Source of the DNA: Sipunculus nudus
Lineage: Eukaryota; Annelida; Sipuncula; Golfingiida; Sipunculidae
NCBI GenBank assembly: GCA_026874595.1
Contig: CM049315.1
Coordinates: 64,477,389-64,541,388, forward strand
Reading direction: 5' to 3'
DNA: 64,000 bases
The notes under the pieces were generated by a model. It saw only the letters and a list, made by a program, of their open reading frames with translations. It did no database searches and was not told the origin of the DNA. Shown here one piece after another: positions 33,590-46,101 of this stretch. Numbering within the stretch: the stretch's first letter is position 1; every line of letters begins with the position of its first letter. A program made the position numbers and the translations under genes.

Positions 33590-35135
33590 TCAAAAGTGTA
33601 TTTTTATGACTAAAACTACGCTAAACGAACCCTGCGTGTATACTTTCTGCCCGTCTACGTATCTCTTTCATAAGTGTATTTTTTATGACTAAAACTACGC
33701 TAAACGAACCCTGCGTGTATACTTTCTGCCCGTCTACGTCTCTCTTTCATAAGTGTATTTTTTTATGACTAAAACTACGCTAAATGAACCCTGCGTGTAT
33801 ACTTTCTGCCCGTCTACGTATCTCTTTCATAAGTGTATTTTTTATGACTAAAACTACGCTAAACGAACCCTGCGTGTATACTTTCTGCCCGTCTACGTAT
33901 CTCTTTCATAAGTGTATTTTTTATGACTAAAACTACGCTAAACGAACCCTGCGTGTATACTTTCTGCCCGTCTACGTCTCTCTTTCATAAGTGTATTTTT
34001 TTATGACTAAAACTACGCTAAATGAACCCTGCGTGTATACTTTCTGCCCTTCTACGTCTCTCTTTCAAAAGTGTATTTTTATGACTAAAACTACGCTAAA
34101 CGAACCCTGCGTGTATACTTTCTGCCCGTCTACGTATCTCTTTCATAAGTGTATTTTTTATGACTTAAACTACGCTAAACGAACCCTGCGTGTATACTTT
34201 CTGCCCGTCTACGTCTCTCTTTCAAAAGTGTATTTTTATGACTAAAACTACGCTAAACGAACCCTGTGTGTATACTTTCTGCCCGTCTACGTATCTCTTT
34301 CATAAGTGTATTTTTTTATGACTAAAACTACGCTAAACGAACCCTGCGTGTATACTTTCTGCCCGTCTACGTATCTCTTTCATAAGTGTATTTTTATGAC
34401 TAAAACTACGCTAAACGAACCCTGCGTGTATACTTTCTGCCCGTCTACGTATCTCTTTCATAAGTGTATTTTTTATGACTAAAACTACGCTAAACGAACC
34501 CTGCGTGTATACTTTCTGCCCGTCTACGTCTCTCTTTCATAAGTGTTTTTTTTTATGACTAAAACTACGCTAAACGAACCCTGCGTGTATACTTTCTGCC
34601 CGTCTACGTATCTCTTTCATAAGTGTATTTTTTATGACTAAAACTACGCTAAACGAACCCTGCGTGTATACTTTCTGCCCGTCTACGTCTCTCTTTCATA
34701 AGTGTTTTTTTTTATGACTAAAACTACGCTAAACGAACCCTGCGTGTATACTTTCTGCCCGTCTACGTCTCTCTTTCATAAGTGTTTTTTTTATGACTAA
34801 AACTACGCTAAACGAACCCTGCGTGTATACTTTCTGCCCGTCTACGTATCTCTTTCATAAGTGTATTTTTTATGACTAAAACTACGCTAAACGAACCCTG
34901 CGTGTATACTTTCTGCCCGTCTACGTCTCTTTTTCATAAGTATTTTGTATGGCTAAAACTACGCTAAACGAACCCTGCGTGTATACTTTCTGCCCGTCTA
35001 CGTCTCTCTTTCATAAGTGTATTTTTTATGGCTAAAACTACGCTAAACGAACCCTGCGTGTATACATCCTGCCCAGATACGTTTCTCTTTTATAAGCGTA
35101 TTTTTTTATGACTTCAACTACGCTAAACGAACCCT
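33590..35135 (+). repeat. 79-bp tandem satellite, about 20 copies
   Basis: Twenty copies of ACTACGCTAAACGAACCCTG occur at a mean spacing of about 78.6 bases. Monomers are very similar, varying mainly in T-run length and at TACGTATCTC versus TACGTCTCTC and ATAAG versus AAAAG. Homogeneity suggests recent expansion. The monomer length is not a multiple of three and short frames change between copies. Confidence 0.9.
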
Positions 35136-35231
35136 CCTGAGTAACACCTATGATCGTCACCACAGCTGAGTCTGTGAGTTCATCTGGAGTCAATCAGTAG
35201 TAAGCCACAAACATTAATTATAAGTCATTAA

Positions 35232-35800
35232 TTATAATTCCCTTCCTTCTTCGCTCCTTCCATCCTTCTTTCTTCCCTTCGTTACATGATTCTTTCTTTC
35301 TTTCTTTTTTCTTTCTTTCATTCTTTCTTTCAGTCTTTTTGTTTTCTTTCTTTCATTCTTTCTTTCAGTCTTTCTTTCTTTCAGTCTTTCTTTCTTTCAA
35401 TCATTTTTTCTTTCAGCCTTTCTTTCTTTCAGTCTTTCTATCTTTCTTTCAGTCTTTCCTTCATCCTTCCCTTCGATACATGTTTCTTTCTTTCTTTCTT
35501 TCTTTCAGTCTTTCAGTCTTTCTTTCCTCTTCCCTCTTCCGGTCTTTCTTTCAGTTCTTCTTTTTTTTCTTTCTTTCAGTCTTTCTTTCTTTCAGTTTTT
35601 CTTTCTGTCAGTCTTTCCGTATATCCTTCATTCTTCTTTCGTTACATATTCTTTACTTCTTTCTTTCTTCCTCCGGTCTTTCATTCAATTTTCTTTTAGT
35701 CTTTCTCTCTTTCTTTCTTTCTTTTGTCTTTCAGTCTTTCCTTCATTCTTCCCTTCGTTACATAACTCTTTCTTTCTTTCTTTCTTTCTTTCATTTATTT
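35232..35800. repeat. (CTTT)n-type microsatellite block
   Basis: TTTCTTTC runs broken by CAGT and a recurring CCTTCNTTCTTCCCTTCGTTACAT phrase at about 35270, 35470, 35620 and 35750. The two long plus-strand frames (Phe/Ser/Leu only) are its translation. Confidence 0.85.
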
Positions 35801-35909
35801 TTGTCTTCTGGTTATACATTAGGTTTACGGTTGGTTGATGGAAGATGGGTATTCATTAGCGGTTCTTTATGGAATCAATTAGGTATAATTGTTATTCGTC
35901 ATTCACTAT

Positions 35910-36095
35910 TCAGCGGTTTCAACATATAGACTGACCCGTGAAATAAAAAAAAACACACACACACACAATTTGAAGAGGAATCTTCAATCAGCAGGATAGT
36001 TTTTAACACATCGGTTTCAACATGCAGACACACGCGAGAAATTAAATATACACATACAATTTGGAGAGAAATCGTTTTCAGGATAGTTTTATTGT
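35910..36095. repeat. Tandem duplication of about 95 bases
   Basis: CGGTTTCAACATNNAGAC ... CACACAATTTGAAGAG/GGAGAG ... CAGGATAGTTTT occurs twice in succession. Confidence 0.5.
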
Positions 36096-37140
36096 CTACA
36101 CCAACCGCGGCACTTAATTTGTTCCAAAATAGGTCACCCGCCACCGATCGTTCTTGCGCCAGAGCGGATGATACTAACTGAATACTACGCACAGGTAATA
36201 TTTTCATGTTAACAAAATAACAACCAACCTAATTTTTTATTCTATAAAGTTATTTTTCTCATAAAATTGTTGTCTATTTATAATGTCTTTTATTCGGAAT
36301 GTGGTCCTGTCAGAAGTCGAATATAATCAAAACATGTAAATATTTATTCTTTCCTTAATACATTAAGTGCGTGTAAGAGATCAATATAAATGATTCATCA
36401 TCCAGAAACCTTTGATCGACATTTTTCGTCCGTTAATTAAAGGTTCATCCTTTGAACTGTACGAATGGTTTCTCGTGACCGCGTTTATACTGCGGCTCCG
36501 CTGGTCTCTGGTGAGCAGTTCGTTCATGTTTGAGCAGACTTAATATGTTCTCACGACATGATATACATACTTATAATAGTGAAAATTATAACAGGAATAT
36601 GGAAAATAAAGTAAGATGTTACACGTTAAACCTGTAATTATCAGTCATTTAAACCTCTGGTTAGGATAATAAATTGGAGAACGCTGATGGTTTAACCATA
36701 CCCGGAGTTTATCACTATTGAGGGATGGTCGTACTTTAAGCCAAAATAATGCTCTAATTAACAATAAAATTACTAAATATTTTGTCAAACTTCAGTTAAG
36801 GAACACAACGATATAAGTGCATGAGGGTAATATAGTAATAATGGATAACACAGATATATTAGGCATTAACGTGGGCTGATTTGACGTATGTTGCATCGAT
36901 CACAGAGCTTAATGATTTCCCAAAGTGACTCAAGAGAGGGTTTACTAACGAAAGTATAATTAACTATTATTACTTAGTCTTTTTGTTTTAGTACGTGTAA
37001 AGTTTAGACAGACAAGTGATACATGTACTCTTATTTTAACAATACGTCCTATCGGGATACGCTTCAGTGGGTACGTCCCGGCGGCCTACGTCCCAAAAAT
37101 CTGCGTCTCACCGGCCTGTAGTCGCAGGCACAACAGCGAA

Positions 37141-38556
37141 ATTCAACGAATTACCTTTAACATGTATATAAGCAAATACCTAACCGTGGTTTATGACATA
37201 AAACTGTTGTCTGACTACTGCTTGGCTGAACATTGTATATTGCTTTTGCTATGCATAAAAATGAATATAGAATAAGTTAGGCTTTTAAATAAGTAAAGCC
37301 GGTTGAAGATATCACATTTAAACGCAAAAGGGTTGACACGCGCGAGCACGGTTTTAATATACATTATAATATATAGCATATAAAGGCATGAGAATATGTA
37401 TATATGGCTATATTAATATTTCGGATAATTTCTTGTGTGATCGGGTAGGTTGAAGAGATAAAAGGCTTAGTATACACGTACAACTAAAATTCCTGGGGTG
37501 ATGGACGGGTTGAAAATATATATACACTGTTAAACAGCAAATAAGAGTTATGCTATCACAAGATGTGTTATTTTCTATGAGTTGACCCTTTGACAAATGG
37601 TGATTTAACAGCCTTGTTCACATGAATCACGAGTTATTTATTTTATTAAATCATTGGGTTATTTGCAAGGTTGAAGACATGGGAGTGACTGTATGCACAG
37701 GCTGGGGTGATGTATACAGGCACCGTGACCACCGCCCTCATAGCTTCCTATATGGCGAACAATACGCTAGCTCTTATTCCGCCAATTTGCTGTCACCTAA
37801 AAGACAGACAGTGGTACAAATGTAATTGCTGTTTTAAACATAAAGTGGCAGGTATACAAATGGAGAATGGCCCATGCACGAAATCCGCCTAATAAACAAA
37901 ACAATTATATAGTCTCTAATAAAGTGACCTAGTGTCTGGGAACCATGGATCAGATGTCTCTGATCCATGACATGGGCTGTTCAAACTTTTTTGTAGCATT
38001 TAAAGCCGTGTACAATATTTGATTAGGTATTATTCTATTTTAAATGATAGGAGAAAACAGTTTGTAATATGTATACGTAAACAAATGAAGGCGAATGGAC
38101 ATGTCTCCAAATACGGTTTCAGTTAAATTTAAAAGAATTTTACAATGAATATAATATAGCTTTCATATATATAACCCTTTCTGAGATATGTTTTATATAA
38201 ATAAACATTAGTATATACGATGTGACCATTTATTTTATTAGCAAGGCAACGGTGGATTGGTTCCGGACATGATACATTATTGCGTAGTATATGGTCGTGT
38301 ACGTTAGGCCTAAGCTTAACTGATCAAGTGAATCCGATCATTATGTGCCCTTATAATCAGATTTCAATTAACTGCATGTCTTGTTAATGTAAGATAAGGA
38401 AGAAACAGTGAACGAGAGAAAAAAAACTTTTGAGAATCACGTTTGCTCGACGTGTTGCATCATTCGCGTGATTCAATTATAATGTGCTGAGCTAAGAGCC
38501 GTTCTTACCTGAGCAATCAATTTGCATTAATAAATACATTAATGATGATATTTCAA
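37141..38556. repeat. Highly diverged family E-like DNA
   Basis: Scattered family E phrases (GGTTGAAGACATGGGAGTGA near 37669; GAGCTAAGAGCCGTTCTTACCT near 38491) suggest decayed satellite monomers. No gene is supported. Confidence 0.35.
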
Positions 38557-38818
38557 CAGGGGCGTATTCATAGGGGGCGCAGAGGGGCGCGCGCCCCCCT
38601 AAAATTCTGCTTACACTTATACCAGTCAACTACTGGCAAGTGTTATGTTTGTTAACTCAAATTTATTTTATGTTCGATTATTTGAGTATACACACATATA
38701 GATAAATATGGTGTTTTAAGTAAATAAATATTTTCATGTTTGTCTATGCACGGTTATGATAATGTTATTCCAATACTGAGAAGAAAGATGAAAAATTAGA
38801 AAGATCTTGTCTGTAATG

Positions 38819-38862
<44 letters not shown>

Positions 38863-40083
38863 ATAATAATGTATATTTATTATCAGTTCTAAAGGTTTCC
38901 TATTGACGTAAAGAGTATTTAGTTTTGTTGTATATGTTGAAATTTTGTGAAGAAAGAAACAAAAGCTTAGCAAGATACTGTCTGTAATGTAAATGTAAAG
39001 AGTGTCAGACTTTGAAAATTTCTAAAATAAATCTGAACAGTAATCGGATTATATAATACACATTTCTCTCATGCTTTTTTTCTATTTCTCTTTTCTGTTT
39101 TGTTCGTGTGCAGAAGTGAAGGCTCCAAACCCTATGATTGTTCTGTAACATAATGGTAGATTGCCAAAAATTGTTAAACGATCCATGCAAGCTATTTGTA
39201 CTTCCACAAGACGCTTGCTATGCTTCATTGTTAAAATTTTCCCTGGAATACACTAAGGGACTATACGAAAGCTTCCGGTTTCTTGATTCTGAGGTAATTT
39301 AAATCACCTCTAAATAGCTAGCTACTGTCACCGGAGCTAGATGGCCAGGCTTTATGTCTGAGAGCTGCATTTTCAATAATTATATAAACCTGAAAATGGT
39401 ATGCAAACAAACAGTCAATGAGTATTTTTCACTTCTAATATTTCTTGTGTTTATGTAATTTAATTACCTCAGGTCAGACTATCTTTATTTCTTTTTAACT
39501 CCAACTGGCTATAGTTCGAACTTAATTGCTGCAAAAATAATTTATCCACGAAAACCTATATTATGGAATTCATTATCAGAAGCTCTACATGAAAAATAGA
39601 TCTAGTAACCTTTGACAGATTCAGTGACATATAATAGTTAATCCATTTTAGTTCTTTTACATGTGTGCTGGCCTTCTTCTTAAAAATACATTTAAGTTAC
39701 AACACTATACTTACTGATGCATGTATTTTTCGGTTGTTCAAATAATGCATTTTATATAGATGAGGGTCCCACGGTTAACATAATAAACAAATTGAACAGA
39801 ATACCTCAGAAAAAATATACATAATAATCATAATAATTATGCAGGAACTAACAATATTTGATATGTTTAGAAGAAGACAATTTAACAGCCATGCAGTGTG
39901 TTCAAACATGTTTAAACATGCTTACTTCCTAATGAGAGGGCTTTGTGGAATATCAATATAATTAAAAAAATGATTTATTAATATATATATATATATATGA
40001 AATGTCTAAAAGACGAAGAACAGCCCCCTTTCCCGACTAATGACCTGCGCCCCCTCTATTTTCAAATCCTGGATACGCCACTG
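38557..40083. mobile_element. hAT-like non-autonomous element, 1.5 kb
   Basis: Ends read CAGGGGCGTATTCATAGGGG and, in reverse from the right, CAGTGGCGTATCCAGGATTT. They are flanked by TTTCAA at 38551-38556 and 40084-40089. CAGKGGCG ends are typical of hAT, but the duplication is 6 bp rather than the usual 8. No transposase frame; a (TA)n run lies at 38821-38860. Confidence 0.55.
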
Positions 40084-42650
40084 TTTCAATTACTGAGTGT
40101 TTTATCAATTTGAAGATATATGAATGATAGTGAACACCTGAAAATGAGATGCGTGCTCTGACCAGGGTGTGGATGGCACCTCGGCCCTTAAGCGTAAAAA
40201 AGTTGTCATCTCGTGAGCCAAGAGCCGTGCTTTCCATGAGCAAGTCAAAGTCACCGATATATATTTTAATTTCAGTTGTGTGTCCTGGTAGTTTGATGAC
40301 AGAAAAACGGTGATGTACACGTGGACATCAAATGCCTGCTTTAAGCGGATGTCCTAGGCGACTCGGTCCTTAAGCGCAGAAAAGTGCATGGTATCAGGGG
40401 CGACAATATAGGAGGGGATGGGTGGTATATATACCCCCCACTTTTTGACAAGGGGGGGGGGATGGCCAATGTAATCATCCCCCCCCCCCCCACTTTTCAG
40501 AGAATAATATTACAATATTGCAAATGAATTATATTGATAAATAGAATTAAAGACTTTGGATCCATTTACTAAAAATGTTATATCTAAACCTTGCTTTGAA
40601 TTACATAATAACTTATTTTCTGTTAAAATTATTAAAATTATTTGAAATATGATTCAGTGTATAAATCACATATATATACATATATATATACATAAATTTA
40701 AATATATATATATATATATAGTTGAATATGTCACTCAGAGATGCTGAAAAAGGTATGTGTGTATATAAATATACAAAGTCACCCCCCCCCCCCAAACTGG
40801 AAGAAAAATTGACGCCATTGCATGGTATATAGTCTGTGAGCTGTAAGAAACGTCTTTATATACCTGAGCTATGTAATACCCATCATTTTATGCAATGATA
40901 TTTAGATTTCAATGTATCTTTCGTCGAGCACTTTGAACACATCTGATTAATAGTCTACTCGTGCCAATAAGGTGCATGCTTTGATAAGCATATATGTGTA
41001 TATGGTGAGTATCTTGGCTCCTAGGCCCCGAAATGTGGTAAAACAAGTGAGCTAATTTAAGAGCCATGCTTATACCTGATCGAGCTAGACATACTCATCA
41101 ATAAGTGCCATAATAATTTGAATTTAATGTATTGCGTTTCTTAACAGTTTGAAGACATCGGAATAATAGTGTGTACATGTTCAAATAAGGTGCGTGCTTT
41201 TAAAAGCAGATATGCTGCGCATCTCGGCCCTTAGCCTCCGAAAAATGGTATCGCTTTCGACCTAAGAACCGGGCTAACACCTGAGCTAGACTTTATGTCC
41301 CACAATTTGTGCCAAAATAATTAACTTTTAATGTATAGCGTCTTTTAACAGTTTGAAGACATCAGAATAATAGTGTACATATTCGAATAAGGTGCGTGCT
41401 TTTATAAGCATATATGCTGCGCATCTCGGCCCTTAGCCTCCGAAAAATGGTACGGCTTTCGACCTAAGAACCGGACTTACCCGAGCAAGCGAATATTATT
41501 AAAAAATGCGTAAATTATACAATTTTAATATATTGCGTGTTATGACAGTTAGAAAACATCGGAATAATGGTGTACACTTGCAAATAATGTGGCAGCTTTG
41601 ATAAGCAGAGGTGCTGGGCATCTCGGCCCTTAGCCCCCAAGAAATGCATGGTATCCCCTTTGAGCTAAGAACCGTGCTTACATCTGAGCTATAGTTATAC
41701 CTGTCAATTAGTGCCATAATAAATGATTTTAATGTATTGCGTCTTTTAGCAGTTTTAAGACATCAGAATAATAGTGTACATATTCGAATAAGGTGCGTGC
41801 ATCAGAATAATAGTGAACTTGGGCAAATAATGTGCGTGCTTTGATAAGCAGAGGTGCTGCGCATCTCGGCCCTTAGCTTCCGAAAAATGCTGTCACTTTC
41901 GACCGAAGAACCGGGCTTATACCTGAGCTAGTTATACCCCACAATTAGTGCCATAATAATTTGATTTTAATGTAGTGCGTCTTTTAGCACACGTCTGCTT
42001 TTAGAAACGGAGGCGCTTAGCTCTGCATGCTATTTGAGCGATATGACCCGAGGTATAAAAGCACTAATAAAATAAGATTTAGTATTTTTGTTTTCTTGAA
42101 GACATGGCTGAAAATGTACTCCTAGAGTCACATGCCTGCTTTGAAAAACTGCCCTTAGTACGCGAAAGTGTTATAAGCTTTAATGCTAAGAGCCGTGCTT
42201 AACTGAGCTTGCTATTCCAATCAATAATTTCCTTTAATAATTTAATTAACAATTATTGAATTTTGTTTTGAAGTTTTAAGATATAGGTAAAATCGTGTAC
42301 ACGTGCAAGTGAATAGCGTTATCTTTCATCGGTGTGTGCTTGGCCTCCTGCATGGCCGTTATAATCGCCGAAACAGCGTACATTATCTTTTGACCTATAA
42401 GAGTCGTGCTAAACATATAACAGCTGATTCCCATCACTGTGCGCATTTATAACACGAGGTATTTTTCTTGGGGGGGGGGGGGGGGGGGGGGGGGGAGAGT
42501 GAGATTTTATCAGTTTTAAGATGGAATAACCGTGTACTCGCACATCGCCCCGGATACGCCTAAAAGCTGTAAGCTTGTGCGCTGTAAAAGCCGTGCTTAC
42601 CTGAGCTACTAAAATCAATCAATAAGTGCCTTAATGTTTGAATATCTTAC
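40084..42650 (+). repeat. Family E satellite array 2, interrupted by a hAT MITE
   Basis: About 200-bp monomers with the same anchors as array 1 lie near 40110, 40290, 40930, 41147, 41351, 41550, 41752, 41810 and, more diverged, 42100-42640. A short partial duplication at 41790-41815 repeats the CATCAGAATAATAGTG phrase. A poly-G run of about 24 bases is at 42471-42495. Confidence 0.7.
40395..40820. mobile_element. hAT-type MITE, 426 bp
   Basis: Ends read CAGGGGCGAC and, in reverse, CAATGGCGTC. A perfect 8-bp duplication CATGGTAT is at 40387-40394 and 40821-40828, as expected for hAT. Poly-G/poly-C tracts lie just inside each end. It interrupts family E array 2. Confidence 0.75.
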
Positions 42651-43592
42651 AAATGAAGTTAAGAAAATACACGCTTCAAAAGTAAAATATCACCAATTTT
42701 ATAAAAAAAAATATATTTCAAATTAATTTGGTATAACTATGGTGGTTGTCCAATATTAGACTTCGTAAGTCTATATAAGTGCACTAACAGGCGCTCAACT
42801 TAGAGCGACTACAGCATCAAGTGAACCCATGCACGTTTGTGGGTAAAAATAAAATGTGGGATCTGCTTAATGTTATACAATTTGAATAAGTAATATACTA
42901 TTTATTTAAATTTTTAAAGGTTTTATTGTCAAAATAAGGGCAAAATCTTGACTTTTCTTCAAGACGTGTTATGACTGTGTACTCGAGGTCATAGACAAGT
43001 ATGTCAGATCTGTGGGTTCACCAGATTTAAGCTGCTGCAACAAGTAGTTAACCCACATTTTCTCCACAAAAAATGTGGGTTTGATGCCTAATAGACTTCC
43101 ACATTGCGCGAATATAAATAAAATACTTGTACACGACGTCTCTGAGAGTTCTACCAAATGTGTGTTCAAAATGAACATCAGAAGCGTGTGTTCACTCAGA
43201 AATTACTGGTCATTAGCAAGAAATAAAATGTGGGGCAAGGCACAGAGTCCAAGCACATTCTCCAGTAGAAAAAAGTATGGGTTCAGATTTTGTTTCAGTC
43301 ACTCAAACTTGATCCCTAAAGTTATTGCACCAAATATTTGTGGCCGAAAAATCATATTAGGACTAATTCAGTTCTAGTGTTTGGGTATATTCCAAACCAT
43401 ATTTGATCAAAAGCAATTTTTTTTATTTAATAATGGAAGATTATTTCAAAATTCCGAAGGAGTTTTGGGTAATTTTTGGATATTGATGCTCTACCATATA
43501 CTGACCATTGTCGAAGATACAAAATTCGATGGTGGATCAAAGCTTATTTTAACAGACATCATGTATCAAAACTTGGGACAAAAAGATAACTG
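42651..43592. other. Unassigned DNA with a hairpin at 43051-43080
   Basis: ACCCACATTTT and AAAATGTGGGT form an 11-bp stem with an 8-base loop. Short frames here show no recognisable motif. Confidence 0.3.
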
Positions 43593-43595
43593 TAA

Positions 43596-43878
43596 GGCCA
43601 AAAAAAATAAAAGGTGTGGTTCTCGGGCACCGCCCGCGTCAATTTTTAACCCCCGCATCAAAAATTTTTATTTTGATTTTTATCTTTCAAGTAGAAAAAT
43701 AGTACAATTTATGTAGTGCTTTTACCTGTTTAGTAAAAAAATTTGTTATTTTCATGCTTTTCACTGATCATATGACATTTTATCGGAGCATTAAAAAAAA
43801 GGTCAAAAATAAAATACCGCCCGCCCGCACCGATTTCTGAAAAAAAGTGCCTGAAAACCATACCTTTTTTTTTTGGCC
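43596..43878. mobile_element. PIF/Harbinger-type MITE, copy 2
   Basis: It is 283 bp with the same inverted ends and interior as copy 1 (CCGCCCGCACCGATT..., TTTTACCTGTTTAG), flanked by TAA at 43593-43595 and 43879-43881. The two copies have different TWA duplications (TTA, TAA), confirming two independent insertions of one family. Confidence 0.75.
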
Positions 43879-43881
43879 TAA

Positions 43882-45369
43882 TTTATGGAGTTTTGGGGGG
43901 AGGACGGTGCTGGGTCTGTGAATTGAAAATTTAGATTAACGATGCAGTATCTTGTTACTGCCAAACCTTCCCATTCTCTCAACTCCTATCTTGCATACTG
44001 GTCAACACACCATTGTCATTCGTAACTCATCTATTCATTCCTATAAATGACAATAATTCAGAACAAGATATAACAAGTTACAAACAGCTCACACACAAAT
44101 ATGTGACAAAATGATACAAGTTACTGTAATAACATAATTTATTACCTGTCAAGTTAACATTTGTGCGGGTATTCAAACTTTGAGTCACAACTTAGTGACA
44201 TATGTGTGAAAAATTTATTTCATTATAAAATTACTGGCCAAAGGGCTCATCTGAATTTGAAATACATGTGATGCATCTATAAATAATTGTTATTATGATT
44301 TGGTGAAAACTATTTATTAAGAAACCTTAAACAATGAGACAAATAACTTAAGTAGTTCTCCAAATCATGTTTTTTGCCCATACTCCTTCGAAAATAGGTA
44401 ACAGTGACCTTATTTTTCAAAAAAGGTTCAACTTGGACCACCCTAGATGCTCAGCTAGAAGTTTCTAAGTCCAACTGCTACAACATGTATAGGGTACATA
44501 AATCGTATTCTTTCACATAGCTCACAAAATACACTAACAGGTCACACTGACTTTTTCTGACAGTTCCATATGGGCCAATGAGCTGACTTGGCGAAGGTAT
44601 GCCCTCTCTGAGTGCTTTTCTAGTTATGTTTGTAGTGTTTTGAAAAGTTGTATTCATAAATTACATACCAAAATATCAAGTGGGTTCTGTGCAATTCAAT
44701 GATACCTTGAAAAACTGAAAGGGAAAATCTATAACTGTATTTAAGAAAATTTTACATCTTTCTCAACCAATACCCCTTAAATATAAGTCAGGTGAAAAAA
44801 TATATAATTTTGCACAAAATAATAACAAACCTTCAATTTCAAAGCTAGACTCCTGAAACTTTAACTGATAATACCCATGTATATAGATAACATGAGGGTA
44901 GCATCAGTATAGGTATATCTATGACAAATAGGAATGTTTGTTTTGCTACACGATTGTTGTGATTTTACAAGCAGCTGTTCACAATTTGATATATCTGAGC
45001 ATTTCTCTCAGTCTCCGTTAAGCTAAATGTTCCCTCATGAGTAAGGAATCATTTCTTTGAAAGAGGTTTTGTTTTGCCCAGGATTACATTGCTGATTTTG
45101 CTTGGATAATGCAATGGTCCGACTTGGGTAATATCTTTTTCAATTTCTGAAGCTCTAGACCTCTTGGCATCTTTTTGTTTTCAATACTTTCTTCTTACGC
45201 TTGGAAGATGACCTTGTTTTCTTCTTTGGTCTACCTCATTCTGTTGATCTTTCCTATACCTGCAAAAGACAAAGCATGATTAAAATGTGAAGTCGGCATA
45301 CCTTAATATCTTAAACTGGTTAAGTGGTGTACTGGTGTCTTGAAACCTCTCAAACATACTGACAATGAA
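43882..45369. other. Unassigned DNA
   Basis: No supported gene. A lysine/arginine-rich minus-strand stretch after an acceptor-like word near 45260 was considered and not accepted. Confidence 0.25.
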
Positions 45370-45515
45370 GGGACCCATGGGTTACGGCACTCAGCTGAAG
45401 TTTGAAAAATTTTAGCAAATACAACATAGGCTTATTTCTATTGAAATTGTTTTTTGTATGTATTAGCATATGAAAGCTATGAGAAAACAAGGGACCTATG
45501 GGTCACGGCACTCAG
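45370..45515 (-). mobile_element. Two family A2 3'-end fragments
   Basis: Two copies of the 3' end in reverse (AGGGACCCATGGGTTACGGC at 45370 and AAGGGACCTATGGGTCACGG at 45489, each followed by CACTCAGCTG) lie 119 bases apart. The first has about 100 bases of A2 sub-3' sequence. Confidence 0.6.
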
Positions 45516-46101
45516 CTGTTATATAAGATAAAAAAATATGATTTTTAAATGAGGCACATGCTGGTTTTGTGTGGAAATAAATATAAGCTGTATTATGAGT
45601 TGTTAGTGTTAAGCTTATGTATGATTTTGATAGTTTCTTTGGAGACAGGGAAGAGATTGATTTCATTTATTTTATTAACAAATGGAGTGCCACTGTCATA
45701 CAGATTTTGGCTTGGCCATATAACTTATAAGCAGCACATATAAGATAAAGAGTTTAACTGTTTATTAAAATTTAATAACAAATATTGTGCCAAATATAAT
45801 TTTTATTAAAAATAATAAGAGAATCATATGATTTTTTAAATAAAATATAACTGAAATGATTATTAAAATAATATTATAGAACATATTCATGAATGCATTC
45901 ATGAATACATTTTGAAAGTATTTGCACTGGTATTCAATTACTTTCATTTTTACCTGAATTCCCATTCTTATGCAAGAAATTTTATAATGGAGTACATATT
46001 CATATTCATATTCATATTCATATACATTTGCCAAGTATTCGCACCATGTCTGGTATTTATTCAGTTTTAGCCAAACAATGATGTTGAGAATCAAGAATAT
46101 A
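45516..46101. other. Unassigned AT-rich DNA
   Basis: No supported gene; a short (ATTCAT)n run is at about 45996-46022. Confidence 0.25.

Larger units (their letters stand above)
33363..37140. mobile_element. Possible TIR element with GC-rich ends and satellite interior
   Basis: GC-rich blocks at 33375-33560 and, inverted, at 37040-37135 share CCGGTGAGACGC, CCCGATARGACGTA and GGGACGTA words. They bracket a 79-bp satellite, a CTTT microsatellite and AT-rich DNA. The arrangement looks like inverted ends, but the words are partly shuffled and I found no target duplication. Confidence 0.35.

Noticed and set aside
33991-34245. 84-codon frame with an internally repeated MTKTTLNEPCVYTFCPS peptide
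   Set aside because: It is an accident of the satellite; the monomer length breaks the frame in most copies.
33590-35135. Regular 79-bp repeats as a CRISPR array
   Set aside because: Monomers are contiguous and homogeneous with no unique spacers, in an animal-like genome; this is a satellite.
35286-35929. Two long overlapping plus-strand frames (137 and 196 codons)
   Set aside because: They are translations of a CTTT microsatellite (Phe/Ser/Leu only), in two frames at once.
36070-36207. Minus-strand frame with RSIQLVSSALAQERSVAG, possibly a transposase remnant
   Set aside because: Too short, with no second motif; its continuation is CA-repeat and AT-rich sequence.
45130-45270. Possible minus-strand exon with a Lys/Arg-rich peptide after an acceptor-like TTTTGCAG
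   Set aside because: The basic frame is closed by a stop just after the acceptor, and the alternative frame is only 25 codons.
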